Below, piece after piece: positions 19,965 through 27,581 of a stretch of DNA of 41,470 bases. A model generated the notes under the pieces. It did no database searches. It was not told the origin of the DNA and saw only the letters and a program-made list of their open reading frames with translations. The number at the start of each line of letters is the position of its first letter. Position 1 is the stretch's first letter. The position numbers and the translations under genes are program-made. The stretch covers positions 1-41,470 of the forward strand of contig JALCRK010000032.1 in assembly GCA_022652485.1 (NCBI GenBank), written 5' to 3'. This DNA is from Sphingobium sp. Its GTDB lineage: Bacteria > Pseudomonadota > Alphaproteobacteria > Sphingomonadales > Sphingomonadaceae.

Positions 19965-19965
19965 T
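19929..19965 (+). terminator. Intrinsic terminator of the candidate sRNA
   Basis: CCACCCTATGC (19929-19939) pairs with GCATAGGGTGG (19945-19955) around TTCGC, followed by TTTTTGTTTT. There is no T run on the opposite strand, so it works only on plus-strand transcripts. Confidence 0.9.
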
Positions 19966-20014
19966 GTGGTGGAATGGATGCGCCGAAGCCCCGGAAAACC
20001 GGCGTTGTGGGTGG

Positions 20015-20923
20015 TTACTCAGCGGCGACGGGAAGATCCTGCCCGCGCAGTTCTTCCGCAAGCGCCCCCGCCAGATCGATGATCAGCGCCCGCATTGCGG
20101 ACAGCCCCTGCCCCGGCTCCTCGAGTCGTTCATCGAGGTAGAGATCGCGCGAAATCTCGATCTGGAGCGCATGGCGACCCTGCGCGGGCCTGCCGTGCCG
20201 CTCAGCGATATAGGTGCCGGCATAGGGGTGATTGACCGCCGCGCACAGCCCGTGGCGCTCGACCACCGCGCGCGCACTCTCGGAAAAGCGCGTCGCGGCG
20301 CTGGCGCCGAACCGATCGCCGATGACGATGTCTGGTCGCTGCCCCGCAGGATAGCGGGCGCGCTCCAGCGGCGGCATCGAATGCACATCGAGCAGCAGCG
20401 CCTGTCCTTCCGCCGCACGGATAGCGTGCATCTGGCGATCCAGCAGGGCGTGATAGGGCGCATGGATCGCTGCGACTCGGGCTTCCGCCTCCGCCCACGG
20501 CAAGGGCGCGCGCCACAACCCGCCCACGCGCGGCAGGCTGCGCGGAAACAACCCGAGCCCGCCGCGCGATTTCGCCGTCTCGATCACCGCCTGACCGTGC
20601 GGCATTCCGGCGATCATGCGCCTGTCGATATCGCGCGGATCGCGGTTGAGATCGATCACGGCGCGGGCGACATGCGCGACGACGACGCCATAGCCCCGCG
20701 CGTCCAGCCCGGCGACCAGCGCATCGGCATGACGATCCTCCAGCCGGGCGAGAACATCGAGCGGAACCGCGCTGCGCGCCTTCTCCCGGTCTGGATAGAA
20801 ACGGCCCGCATGAGGCACCGACACCAGCAACGGACGCGCGGCTCCGGACGGCGCATGGAAGGAAAAAGGCGCGCCGCCCTCCCCCGCCATCGGGCCTGCC
20901 ACAGGTTCGCCCTCATGCCTCAT
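20015..20923 (-). CDS. N-formylglutamate amidohydrolase family protein
   Basis: Metal-dependent amidohydrolase of the FGase family, which releases formate from N-formylglutamate in histidine degradation; many alphaproteobacterial members lie outside hut operons. Family marks: LVSVPHAGRFYP near the N-terminus, the DRHADALVAGL and DLNRDPRDIDRRM motifs with candidate metal ligands, LLLDVHSMPP, and the C-terminal LQIEISRDLYLDE. Length 302 is a little above the family's usual 260-290 because of a 12-20 residue N-terminal leader; Met12 (20890) is an alternative start. No hut genes are present. It diverges from cpdR across 132 bases, so its true substrate is uncertain. Confidence 0.88.
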   Translation of the reverse strand: MRHEGEPVAGPMAGEGGAPFSFHAPSGAARPLLVSVPHAGRFYPDREKARSAVPLDVLARLEDRHADALVAGLDARGYGVVVAHVARAVIDLNRDPRDIDRRMIAGMPHGQAVIETAKSRGGLGLFPRSLPRVGGLWRAPLPWAEAEARVAAIHAPYHALLDRQMHAIRAAEGQALLLDVHSMPPLERARYPAGQRPDIVIGDRFGASAATRFSESARAVVERHGLCAAVNHPYAGTYIAERHGRPAQGRHALQIEISRDLYLDERLEEPGQGLSAMRALIIDLAGALAEELRGQDLPVAAE

Positions 20924-20960
20924 GGTCGATTTTTTCTCCGCACCGCGCCAATATTAAGCC

Positions 20961-20979
20961 CTTATCCATAAAAGATAAG
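20961..20979. promoter_or_regulatory. Inverted repeat between the divergent amidohydrolase and cpdR genes
   Basis: CTTATC and GATAAG flank seven bases (CATAAAA) in the AT-rich part of the shared promoter region. It could be an operator acting on both genes; no matching regulator consensus is recognised. Confidence 0.3.
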
Positions 20980-21055
20980 CATAAGTGCCGTGACATTGAC
21001 AGCGCCTTGTGCCCTTGGCACGAGTTGCGCCGAACAGGATGAGGTGAAGGGATCG

Positions 21056-21430
21056 ATGATCCGTATCTTGCTGGCGGAAGATGACGATGCGATGCGGCAA
21101 TATCTGGCGCGCGCGCTGGAGCGTTCGGGCTATGAAGTCGTGTCGGTCGATCGCGGCACGGAGGCGCTGCCCCTGCTGGAAACCGACCGTTTCGACCTGC
21201 TGCTGACCGATATCGTGATGCCGGAGATGGACGGCATCGAGCTGGCGCAGCACGCCGCCAAGATCGCGCCCGACATGCGCGTGATGTTCATCACCGGCTT
21301 TGCCGCCGTGACGCTGAAGGCCGGAAAGGCCGTGCCGCAGGCGAAGGTGCTCTCCAAGCCGTTCCACCTGCGCGATCTGGTGCTGGAGGTTGACCGGATG
21401 TTTGGCCTCAGCAGCGCCAGCGGCCTCTAG
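21056..21430 (+). CDS. cpdR: Single-domain response regulator CpdR
   Basis: CpdR is a receiver-only protein that, when unphosphorylated, primes ClpXP for cell-cycle proteolysis; in Caulobacter it is controlled by the CckA-ChpT phosphorelay. The 124-residue product is one receiver domain: acidic pair in LLAEDDDAMRQ, phospho-acceptor Asp52 in LLLTDIVMPEMDG, the Thr in FITGFAAV and the Lys in VLSKPFHLRDLV. The near-identity of these blocks with Caulobacter CpdR supports the name over other receivers. I chose ATG 21056 (GAAGGG ahead of it); an in-frame ATG/GTG further upstream at 20990 would add a Cys-containing leader absent from the family. Confidence 0.93.
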   Translation: MIRILLAEDDDAMRQYLARALERSGYEVVSVDRGTEALPLLETDRFDLLLTDIVMPEMDGIELAQHAAKIAPDMRVMFITGFAAVTLKAGKAVPQAKVLSKPFHLRDLVLEVDRMFGLSSASGL

Positions 21431-21432
21431 GA

Positions 21433-21566
21433 CTATCGATATTCCGCCCCGATGGGCCTGCAAAGCGTTGCTTCCTCTGCTTCGGTGCTCACGTACATTT
21501 AAGTACGCTGCGCTCCGATGCTCGAAAACCCCGCTTTTCGACTCCATCGGAACGAAATCTCAATAG
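21433..21566. repeat. Intergenic palindromic element, about 134 bp
   Basis: Imperfect 23-bp terminal inverted repeats (18 of 23 match; 21433-21455 and 21544-21566) enclose a second long imperfect palindrome centred on the CGTACATTTAAGTACG region near 21497. Four of the five end mismatches become G-U pairs in a minus-strand RNA, so the fold is better in transcripts coming from btuB. It has no coding frame. It looks like a short non-autonomous intergenic repeat of the REP or MITE kind; copy number cannot be judged here. Confidence 0.5.
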
Positions 21567-21590
21567 CCCTAGCCTTCCCTGATAAAGATA

Positions 21591-21624
21591 TTAAGGGGAC
21601 GACGGCCAACCGCCGCCCCTTTAA
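21591..21624 (-). terminator. Stem-loop after btuB
   Basis: A 34-base imperfect palindrome whose ends are TTAAGGGG and CCCCTTTAA, with a GC-rich inner stem, starts seven bases after the btuB stop. It lacks a good T run on the minus strand, so it may act as an mRNA end-stabilising hairpin or a weak terminator. Confidence 0.45.
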
Positions 21625-21630
21625 CACCAA

Positions 21631-23520
21631 TCAGATTTTCAGTCGCACGCCGGCATAGGCGGCACGGCCGGGCTGGCCATATTCGAACACCGTTTCGTAC
21701 CGGCTATCGAACAGGTTCTCGATCCGCGCATAGAGTTCGGCATGTGCGCCGAGCGGATAGGATGCGCGGACATCCGTCAGCACATAATCGGCATTGCGCT
21801 GGGCGCTGAAACCGTTGTCATAGCTCGCGCCGACATGGGTGACGCTCGCGCCTGTGCTGAGGCCGAAAGACCAGCGATAGTCCACGCTCGCATAGGCCTT
21901 GTGGCGCGGGCGGCGCGGCAGGTCGCGCTGCGTCTGCAAATCGGTCGGCTTGCTGTAGCTGTAGCTCATCTCGAAGAGCAGCGCGTCGACCGGGCGCAGC
22001 TTCAGCTCCGCCTCGATCCCGCGCCCGCGCGTCCTGCCGACATTGTCGTAATAGCCATAGTTGAAGCCGGTGCAGAGCGGCGAGGCATTGCCGAAGCAAT
22101 CGACGAAATCGATAAGATTGCGCGTCTTGCGGCGATACCAGGTGAGGCCGATCTCGGCACGGCCGTCGAACGCCTTCTGCACGAGCCCGACATCCCAGCT
22201 CTGCGCGCTTTCGGGCCTGAGGGCGAGATTGCCGTACATGCTGTGCAGCTGATAGAGCGAGGGCGCCTTGAACCCCTCGCCATAGCTGATGCGGAGCACG
22301 CTATCCCCGGCGTTCGGCGTATAGGCCGCGTTGGCGGCAAACGTGGTGTGACCGCCAAAGTCGCTGTGCCGGTCATGCCGCGCACCCGCGTTGACCGTCA
22401 GCCCGGCGAGAAGCGTGGCGCTGAGCTGGCCGTAGACGCTTGTGAGGTGCGCCCTGTTGACGCTCGTGCCGAACGGATTGCCCGATCCCGCGCGCGTCCA
22501 TTCCCGCTCCGCGCCGAACACCGCGCTCCAGCCCCGCGCCAGATCGAGCGAGCCCTGATATTCGAGGCGCTGGTTGCGCCCCTCATATTCCGAGCGTTTG
22601 ACCGGGTTCAGCGCGGGATTGTAGTCGCGGCGGTTCGAGTCGGTGATCGCATACGCGATGCGGTTCTTCCAGCGCCCGCCGAACCCGGCCCAGTTGACGC
22701 CCGCATAGCCGATTGCCTCGCGGGTGCGGTTATAGTGCGCCGTGTCGCCGAAGGCGTAGGTGGGCGGGGCGTAGCCATCCGTCTCCGTCCGGCTGCGCGA
22801 GATCCAGCCGCGCAGATCGAGCGACAGGCTCTCGGTGATGTTCGCACGGGCATTGAGATTGGCGCCATATTGCCGCGCGCCGTCCCGCTCCGCGCCACCG
22901 CGCGCCTCGCTGAACGCCGAGATGCCGTCCGTGCGCAGGAACGACGCGCCGCCGCTCAGCGCAATCGGCCCCAGGCCCATAGCGGCGCTGGCCATCAGAT
23001 CGACCGTGCCGCGATAGCCTGCCTCGCCTTGAAAAATGGCGGAGGGCGCGCCACCCTCCGCCCGACGGGTGATGAGATTGACGACGCCGCCGATGGCCTG
23101 ACTGCCCCACAGCACCGACTGCGGGCCGCGCACGACCTCCACCCGTTCGATATTGCCTGTCATCAGTCTGCCAAAATCGAATCCTCCTGCCGTGGATGAG
23201 GGGTCGTTGATCTTCACGCCGTCGATGAGCGCCACTGTGTGATCGGACGATGCGCCGCGGATGAACACGCTGGAGAGCGTGCCGATGCCTCCGCTCCGTG
23301 TCGTGGCGAGGCCGGGCACGGTGCGCAGCAGTTCGGAGATGCCGGGTGCCTGCAACCGGGCGATATCGTCCGCCGTGATGATGCTGACCGAGAGGCCCAC
23401 CTTGCTGACGGGCGTCTCGGCACGGTTGGCGGTGACGACGATGGGCTCGCCATCGTCCGCAAGCGCGTAGCCTGTGGGAAGAACAGAAGCCAAGATACTG
23501 AGATATTTAAGAGGTGTCAC
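21631..23520 (-). CDS. btuB: TonB-dependent vitamin B12 receptor, BtuB-like
   Basis: Outer-membrane transporter for cobalamins. The 629-residue product has a signal peptide (about residues 1-22, cleavage after YALA), a TonB-box-like stretch EPIVVTANR, a plug domain (about 35-150, with FIRGASSDHTVALIDGVKINDP and VEVVRGPQSVLWGSQAIGGVVN) and a beta-barrel ending in VRLKI. Size and plug sequence fit BtuB. The start is GTG 23520 with AAGGAG six bases upstream. The cobalamin riboswitch at 23619-23800 in its leader supports the substrate directly. No cob or btuCDF genes are adjacent in the window; the gene stands alone before the cpdR side. Confidence 0.93.
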   Translation of the reverse strand: MTPLKYLSILASVLPTGYALADDGEPIVVTANRAETPVSKVGLSVSIITADDIARLQAPGISELLRTVPGLATTRSGGIGTLSSVFIRGASSDHTVALIDGVKINDPSSTAGGFDFGRLMTGNIERVEVVRGPQSVLWGSQAIGGVVNLITRRAEGGAPSAIFQGEAGYRGTVDLMASAAMGLGPIALSGGASFLRTDGISAFSEARGGAERDGARQYGANLNARANITESLSLDLRGWISRSRTETDGYAPPTYAFGDTAHYNRTREAIGYAGVNWAGFGGRWKNRIAYAITDSNRRDYNPALNPVKRSEYEGRNQRLEYQGSLDLARGWSAVFGAEREWTRAGSGNPFGTSVNRAHLTSVYGQLSATLLAGLTVNAGARHDRHSDFGGHTTFAANAAYTPNAGDSVLRISYGEGFKAPSLYQLHSMYGNLALRPESAQSWDVGLVQKAFDGRAEIGLTWYRRKTRNLIDFVDCFGNASPLCTGFNYGYYDNVGRTRGRGIEAELKLRPVDALLFEMSYSYSKPTDLQTQRDLPRRPRHKAYASVDYRWSFGLSTGASVTHVGASYDNGFSAQRNADYVLTDVRASYPLGAHAELYARIENLFDSRYETVFEYGQPGRAAYAGVRLKI

Positions 23521-23534
23521 AGGATTCTCCTTTA

Positions 23535-23562
23535 CGTGACGATTGACACAAGTGCCGTCACG
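23535..23562 (-). promoter_or_regulatory. Hairpin next to the btuB ribosome-binding site
   Basis: CGTGACG and CGTCACG (7 bp, 14-base loop) lie between the riboswitch aptamer and the AAGGAG of btuB. It ends directly before the ribosome site, a plausible part of the switch that decides whether translation starts; the alternative pairing is not proven. Confidence 0.4.
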
Positions 23563-23618
23563 CGAAGGAAATCCCCCCCGTTCAGTCGGTACGCCCCGCC
23601 CGATTGAAGAACGACTGC

Positions 23619-23800
23619 GTCAGGCAGGTCTCCTGGCTCCCGGGTCATCGCGATCCGCCTCACCTTCCCAGGCCGAAGCCCAGTGGCATATCGAGGCGGC
23701 TACTCGCCGGTCACAGTTGCGGGGGCAGCGCCGGATTATGGATTGCTCCATTCCGGCTTCCCTTTTGATCCCGTCTCCGGGAACCTGTCGCGAAGGCGCC
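23619..23800 (-). promoter_or_regulatory. Cobalamin riboswitch in the btuB leader
   Basis: On the minus strand the conserved aptamer parts appear in order: AAAAGGGAAGCCGG, then GCTGCCCCCGCAACTGT, then CCACTGGGC and GGGAAGGTGAGG, ending with the B12 box GCCAGGAGACCTGCC at about 23638-23622. Binding of adenosylcobalamin would lower btuB expression. The 5' boundary near 23800 is approximate. Confidence 0.95.
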
Positions 23801-23834
23801 TATCGCGCAAAACGCGACTCGGCGCAAGCGGGCC

Positions 23835-23866
23835 AAAAAAAGAGCCGGAGGAATGACCTCCGGCTC
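23835..23866 (-). terminator. Intrinsic terminator of the porin gene
   Basis: Perfect 10-bp stem GAGCCGGAGG (23842-23851) with CCTCCGGCTC (23857-23866) and a five-base loop, followed on the minus strand by seven T. A further 10-bp hairpin (23889-23898 with 23914-23923) sits between it and the porin stop and may protect the mRNA end. The T-run end lies some 35 bases before the riboswitch. Confidence 0.92.
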
Positions 23867-23931
23867 ATATGCGTAACAGGTAAGGGGTGGGCCGGCGGAC
23901 GAAAGGGGGATGCCCGCCGGCCCGAGGGAAA

Positions 23932-25290
23932 TTACCAGCGGAACTGGCCGAACAGGCCGAATTCGTCGCGGGCGCTGATGGTGTTAACATTGTTGACGCT
24001 GGCGGTCTTGAGATCGCCGCCAGTGAAGCCGTTGTCGCCGGTATAGTGCTTATACACGAGCGCCAGATCGACGATCTTCGCCGGGCTGTACTGCACGCCC
24101 GCGTTGAAATATTCGCCCTTGCGCAGCGGTGTCAGCTTCTTGTCAGGCTTGATGTGGTCATAACGACCGAAGACCGACCACTGCTTGATCGGGCTGGCAG
24201 AGGCGAACAGCGAGTAGCCTTCCGCCTTGGTTTCATTGTTCGCAATCAGCTTGGACGGGGTCTTCCAGTTCTTGGCGGTGAAATATTCGCCGCCCAGAGT
24301 GAAGTCGATGTCCGAAATCTTGCCCTTGTAGGCAAGCAGCGCGTTGAAGCGGTTGGCGGTACGGAGCGGAACGGCACCGAGGGTATCGTTACCCAGCTTG
24401 CCGGTATAGCCGCCGATCGCGGCATTGAAGCCCTTATAGTTTACCGAGACACGACCTTCGAGATCGACCGTCTGCGAGAATTTGGGATTGCGATAGCCCG
24501 CACCGTCAACAGCGGAGATCTGATAGCTGACGAGACCGCCAGCGAGATCGCCCATCACATGCACACCCCAATCAGCCGAGGTGCCGAAGCCGTTAAGGTC
24601 CGCGATGACCTTCTCAAGATGACGATAGCCATAGATTCCTTCTGCATAGGGAACCCACGGAGTATCTGCAGCGCCCAGGCGCACCATCAATTCCGGACGG
24701 AATTTCGCCTGCAGATAAGCCTTCTTCACATAGAAGCCCTTGCCGACGAGGTTGTTGTTGTTGTTGCCGACGACATTGTCGATGTCCATCGTCACGTTAC
24801 CGGCAAAGATCGGGCTGAACTTGTGGTCGATACCGATATAGAAGCGCTTGATGGCGAAGCCGGCGCCGTCAACACGCTTCGTATTGTTCGACTTTTCGGT
24901 TTCCTGGCTGATGTTGAAATACATGCGGCCGCTGATCTTGGTGTCCTTGACGCCCTCGACCAGCTTGGCGAGCGAGGAGCTGTCCTTCGCGGCCTTGTCG
25001 GCGGTCTTCTTGACATCGGCGGCGCTGGCCTGTGCGGCTTCAGCGGCGGCCTGTGCGGCCTGTGCCTGCGCTGCGGTTTGCTGTGCGGCGGCCTGGGCCT
25101 GCGCACTGGCGGCGTCCTGCGCGTCGAGCCGGGCCTTCAGCGCCTCGATCTGCGCCTTCAGCGCCTCGATTTCGGAGGACTGGCCGGAGACGGCCTTGGC
25201 CTTCGCCTTGGCGCTCGCCTCGGCAGGCACCGCCGCGACAGCCATCGCGCCGATCGCGGCCGTAGCAAGCAACATCTTGGAAGTATTCAT
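23932..25290 (-). CDS. Phosphate-regulon porin, OprO/OprP-like
   Basis: Outer-membrane beta-barrel porin. The 452-residue product has a signal peptide (to about residue 27, VPAEA), a Lys/Ala stretch, a coiled-coil segment with heptads (IEALKAQIEALKARLDAQ, about 41-58) followed by a long Ala/Gln-rich rod to about 100, then a barrel of Gly/aromatic strands (ISGRMYFNISQE onward) ending in FGLFGQFRW with a terminal aromatic residue. This layout is that of phosphate-selective porins. I chose ATG 25290 with AAGGGG seven bases upstream. It diverges from pstS, and a good PhoB-like box faces it, so phosphate-starvation control is likely; the ion preference itself is inferred. Confidence 0.85.
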   Translation of the reverse strand: MNTSKMLLATAAIGAMAVAAVPAEASAKAKAKAVSGQSSEIEALKAQIEALKARLDAQDAASAQAQAAAQQTAAQAQAAQAAAEAAQASAADVKKTADKAAKDSSSLAKLVEGVKDTKISGRMYFNISQETEKSNNTKRVDGAGFAIKRFYIGIDHKFSPIFAGNVTMDIDNVVGNNNNNLVGKGFYVKKAYLQAKFRPELMVRLGAADTPWVPYAEGIYGYRHLEKVIADLNGFGTSADWGVHVMGDLAGGLVSYQISAVDGAGYRNPKFSQTVDLEGRVSVNYKGFNAAIGGYTGKLGNDTLGAVPLRTANRFNALLAYKGKISDIDFTLGGEYFTAKNWKTPSKLIANNETKAEGYSLFASASPIKQWSVFGRYDHIKPDKKLTPLRKGEYFNAGVQYSPAKIVDLALVYKHYTGDNGFTGGDLKTASVNNVNTISARDEFGLFGQFRW

Positions 25291-25390
25291 CGATAAACCC
25301 CTTGTTGGAAGCACCCCGGAGGATGCACGCACACCTTGGTCTCGGGAGCTTGGTGCGGGGTGCCAACTAGGCGCAATTTGTGATGATAAG

Positions 25391-25408
25391 ATGACACCAA
25401 TATTACAG
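25391..25408 (-). promoter_or_regulatory. Pho box facing the porin gene
   Basis: On the minus strand CTGTAAT-ATTG-GTGTCAT gives two 7-base repeats at 11-base spacing, each matching the PhoB consensus CTGTCAT at 6 of 7 positions. It lies about 100 bases upstream of the porin start. Confidence 0.6.
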
Positions 25409-25437
25409 TTTTGTTACGCGGCACCGCTCAAGACCCA

Positions 25438-25466
25438 TTGTAATAAAAGAGTCATTTAACTGTCGC
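25438..25466 (+). promoter_or_regulatory. Triple Pho-box-like array facing pstS
   Basis: TTGTAAT, GAGTCAT and CTGTCGC recur every 11 bases (spacers AAAA and TTAA), each matching CTGTCAT at 5 of 7 positions. The array ends 66 bases before the pstS start, consistent with PhoB activation. Each unit alone is weak; the phasing is what supports it. Confidence 0.5.
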
Positions 25467-25532
25467 ATTTGCGAAATAGTACACCTCTAACGGCGGGCCT
25501 ACCGGACATTTTCCGGCAAGCGGAGATTCCCT

Positions 25533-26570
25533 ATGTACAAGAAATTCACCGTCGCGTTCGGCACGGCCCTGCTGGCCGCAGGCGTTGTTCAGGCCGCCGA
25601 CATTTCCGGCGCGGGCGCCACCTTCCCGGCCCCGGTCTATTCCAAATGGGCCGCAGCCTATGAAGACTATACCGGCAACCAGCTCAACTATCAGGCGATC
25701 GGTTCCGGCGGCGGCATCAAGCAGATCAAGGCGAAGACCGTCGATTTCGGCGCATCGGACAAGCCGCTGAAGTCCGACGAGCTGAATGCTGCAGGTCTCT
25801 ACCAGTTCCCGACCGTGATCGGCGGCGTGGTGCCCGTCACCAACGTCCCCGGCCTGCACTCGGGCCGCCTCAAGGTCACCGGCGAACTGCTCGCCCAGAT
25901 CTTCCTCGGCAACATCAAGAACTGGAACGATCCGAAGATCGCCGCCTTGAACCCCGGCCTCGGTATGCCCAACCTACCGATCACCGTGGTGCATCGTTCG
26001 GACGGCTCGGGCACCTCGTTCCTCTTCACCACCTATCTCTCCAGCCAGAGCCCTGAGTGGAAGAACGAAGTGGGCGGCAACGACTCGGTGCAGTGGCCGA
26101 CTGGCCTCGGCGGCAAGGGCAATGACGGCGTCTCCGCTTTCGTCAAGCAGACCAAGGGCGCGATCGGCTATGTCGAATATGCCTATGCCAAGCAGAACAA
26201 GATGCCCTACCTCCTCGTGAAGAACGCGGCCGGCAACTATCCAGCGCCGAACGCGGCAGCCTTCGCGGCGGCGGCGGCGAGCGCTCCCTGGGCGTCTTCG
26301 CCGGGCAACTATGTGCTCCTGCTCAACCAGCCCGGCGCCAACGCCTGGCCGATCAGCGGCGCGACCTTCATCCTGATGCACAAGAACCCCTCGAACGCTG
26401 CGGCCTCGGCCAACGTGCTCAAGTTCTACGACTGGGCCTATAAATATGGTGACGCCGCCGCGACCGCGCTCGATTATGTGCCGCTGCCCGGCGCTGTGAA
26501 GGCGATGGTCCGCAAGCAGTGGGCGACCAACATCACATCGGGCGGCAAGCCGGTCTATGTCGCCAAGTGA
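25533..26570 (+). CDS. pstS: Phosphate ABC transporter, periplasmic phosphate-binding protein
   Basis: Periplasmic receptor of the high-affinity PstSCAB phosphate importer. A signal peptide spans residues 1-21 (MYKKFTVAFG to VVQA), followed by the mature start ADISGAGATFPAPVYSKW, in which the Gly-Ala-Thr loop binds phosphate; VHRSDGSGTSFLFTTYL carries the other phosphate-contacting Ser/Asp/Gly residues. Length 345 is typical. GGAG precedes the ATG. It is the first gene of pstSCAB, five bases before pstC, and diverges from the porin with Pho-box-like repeats in the 242-base gap. The base composition matches the neighbours. Confidence 0.97.
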   Translation: MYKKFTVAFGTALLAAGVVQAADISGAGATFPAPVYSKWAAAYEDYTGNQLNYQAIGSGGGIKQIKAKTVDFGASDKPLKSDELNAAGLYQFPTVIGGVVPVTNVPGLHSGRLKVTGELLAQIFLGNIKNWNDPKIAALNPGLGMPNLPITVVHRSDGSGTSFLFTTYLSSQSPEWKNEVGGNDSVQWPTGLGGKGNDGVSAFVKQTKGAIGYVEYAYAKQNKMPYLLVKNAAGNYPAPNAAAFAAAAASAPWASSPGNYVLLLNQPGANAWPISGATFILMHKNPSNAAASANVLKFYDWAYKYGDAAATALDYVPLPGAVKAMVRKQWATNITSGGKPVYVAK

Positions 26571-26575
26571 AACCC

Positions 26576-27574
26576 ATGAACGCCTTTAACTCCGGGGACG
26601 AGGGCTTCACGCCCTCTCCCCGTTCCTCTGCGGGCGATACGGCCAGCCTGCGCCCGCCTGTGCGCGGCGCGTGGTTCGACCCCATATTCGAATATCTGTG
26701 CCTCAGCGCCGCGACATTGCTGCTCGCGAGCCTGGGCGGCCTCGTCATCTCGCTCGCCATCGGCGGGTGGCCCGCCCTCTCCCATTTCGGCTGGTCCTTC
26801 TTCACCAGCACGACATGGAACCCCGTGACCGACGTCTATGGCGCGGCGGGGGCGATTGCGGGAACGCTCATCACCTCGTTCGTCGCGCTGGCGCTGGCGC
26901 TGCCCGTCGCGATCGGCATCGCGGTCTATCTCGTCGAATTCTGCCCGCGCGCGATCGCGCGGCCCATCGCCATCGCGGTAGAGCTGCTCGCCGGTATTCC
27001 CTCCATCGTTTACGGCATGTGGGGCCTGTTCATTTTCGCGCCGCTGTTTGCCGAATATGTCCAGATGCCGCTGATGATGAACGCCGCGCCCGGCTCTCTC
27101 GCGGAAAAGCTGTTCGCGGGCATCCCCAATGGCGCGAACATCCTCTCCGCCTCGATCATCCTCTCGATCATGATCCTCCCCTATATGGCCGCCGTGCTGC
27201 GCGAGCTGCTGATGACGGTGCCGCCGCAGGTGCGCGAGGCCGCCTATGGCCTGGGCTGCACCCCGTTCGAGGTCGTCACCTCGGTGATCGTGCCCTATAT
27301 CAAGCGCGGCATGATCGGCGTCGTGATGCTGGGCCTTGGCCGCGCGCTGGGCGAAACGATGGCAGTAACGTTCGTGATCGGCAACGCCCACGGCTTCCCC
27401 GATTCGATCTTCGCGTCTGGCGCGACGCTCGCTTCCACCATCGCCAACGAGTTCACCGAGGCGACCGGCGATCTGCACACATCCGCGCTCATCGCGCTGG
27501 GGCTGGTGCTGTTCATCATCACCTTCACCGTGCTCGCGCTCGCCCGCCTGCTGCTCAGCAGCCAGAAATATTGA
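26576..27574 (+). CDS. pstC: Phosphate ABC transporter permease PstC
   Basis: Inner-membrane permease half of the Pst importer. The 332-residue product has a longer than usual polar N-terminus (residues 1-40) and then six predicted membrane helices, including LCLSAATLLLASLGGLVISL and ALALALPVAIGIAVYLVEF. The ABC-contact EAA-type loop is visible as REAAYGLGCTPFEVVTSVIVPYIKRG. The start at ATG 26576, five bases after the pstS stop, is chosen for position; the ribosome site is weak, so translation may be coupled to pstS. It is followed after 7 bases by pstA. Confidence 0.96.
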   Translation: MNAFNSGDEGFTPSPRSSAGDTASLRPPVRGAWFDPIFEYLCLSAATLLLASLGGLVISLAIGGWPALSHFGWSFFTSTTWNPVTDVYGAAGAIAGTLITSFVALALALPVAIGIAVYLVEFCPRAIARPIAIAVELLAGIPSIVYGMWGLFIFAPLFAEYVQMPLMMNAAPGSLAEKLFAGIPNGANILSASIILSIMILPYMAAVLRELLMTVPPQVREAAYGLGCTPFEVVTSVIVPYIKRGMIGVVMLGLGRALGETMAVTFVIGNAHGFPDSIFASGATLASTIANEFTEATGDLHTSALIALGLVLFIITFTVLALARLLLSSQKY

Positions 27575-27581
27575 GGCGCTC

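Noticed and set aside
20996..21024. A perfect TTGACA upstream of cpdR as a sigma-70 promoter
   Set aside because: The hexamer 17 bases downstream is CACGAG, with no acceptable -10, so no promoter is claimed.
21742..25296. Long plus-strand open frames opposite btuB and the porin gene
   Set aside because: They mirror strongly identified outer-membrane proteins with riboswitch, signal peptides and terminators on the minus strand.
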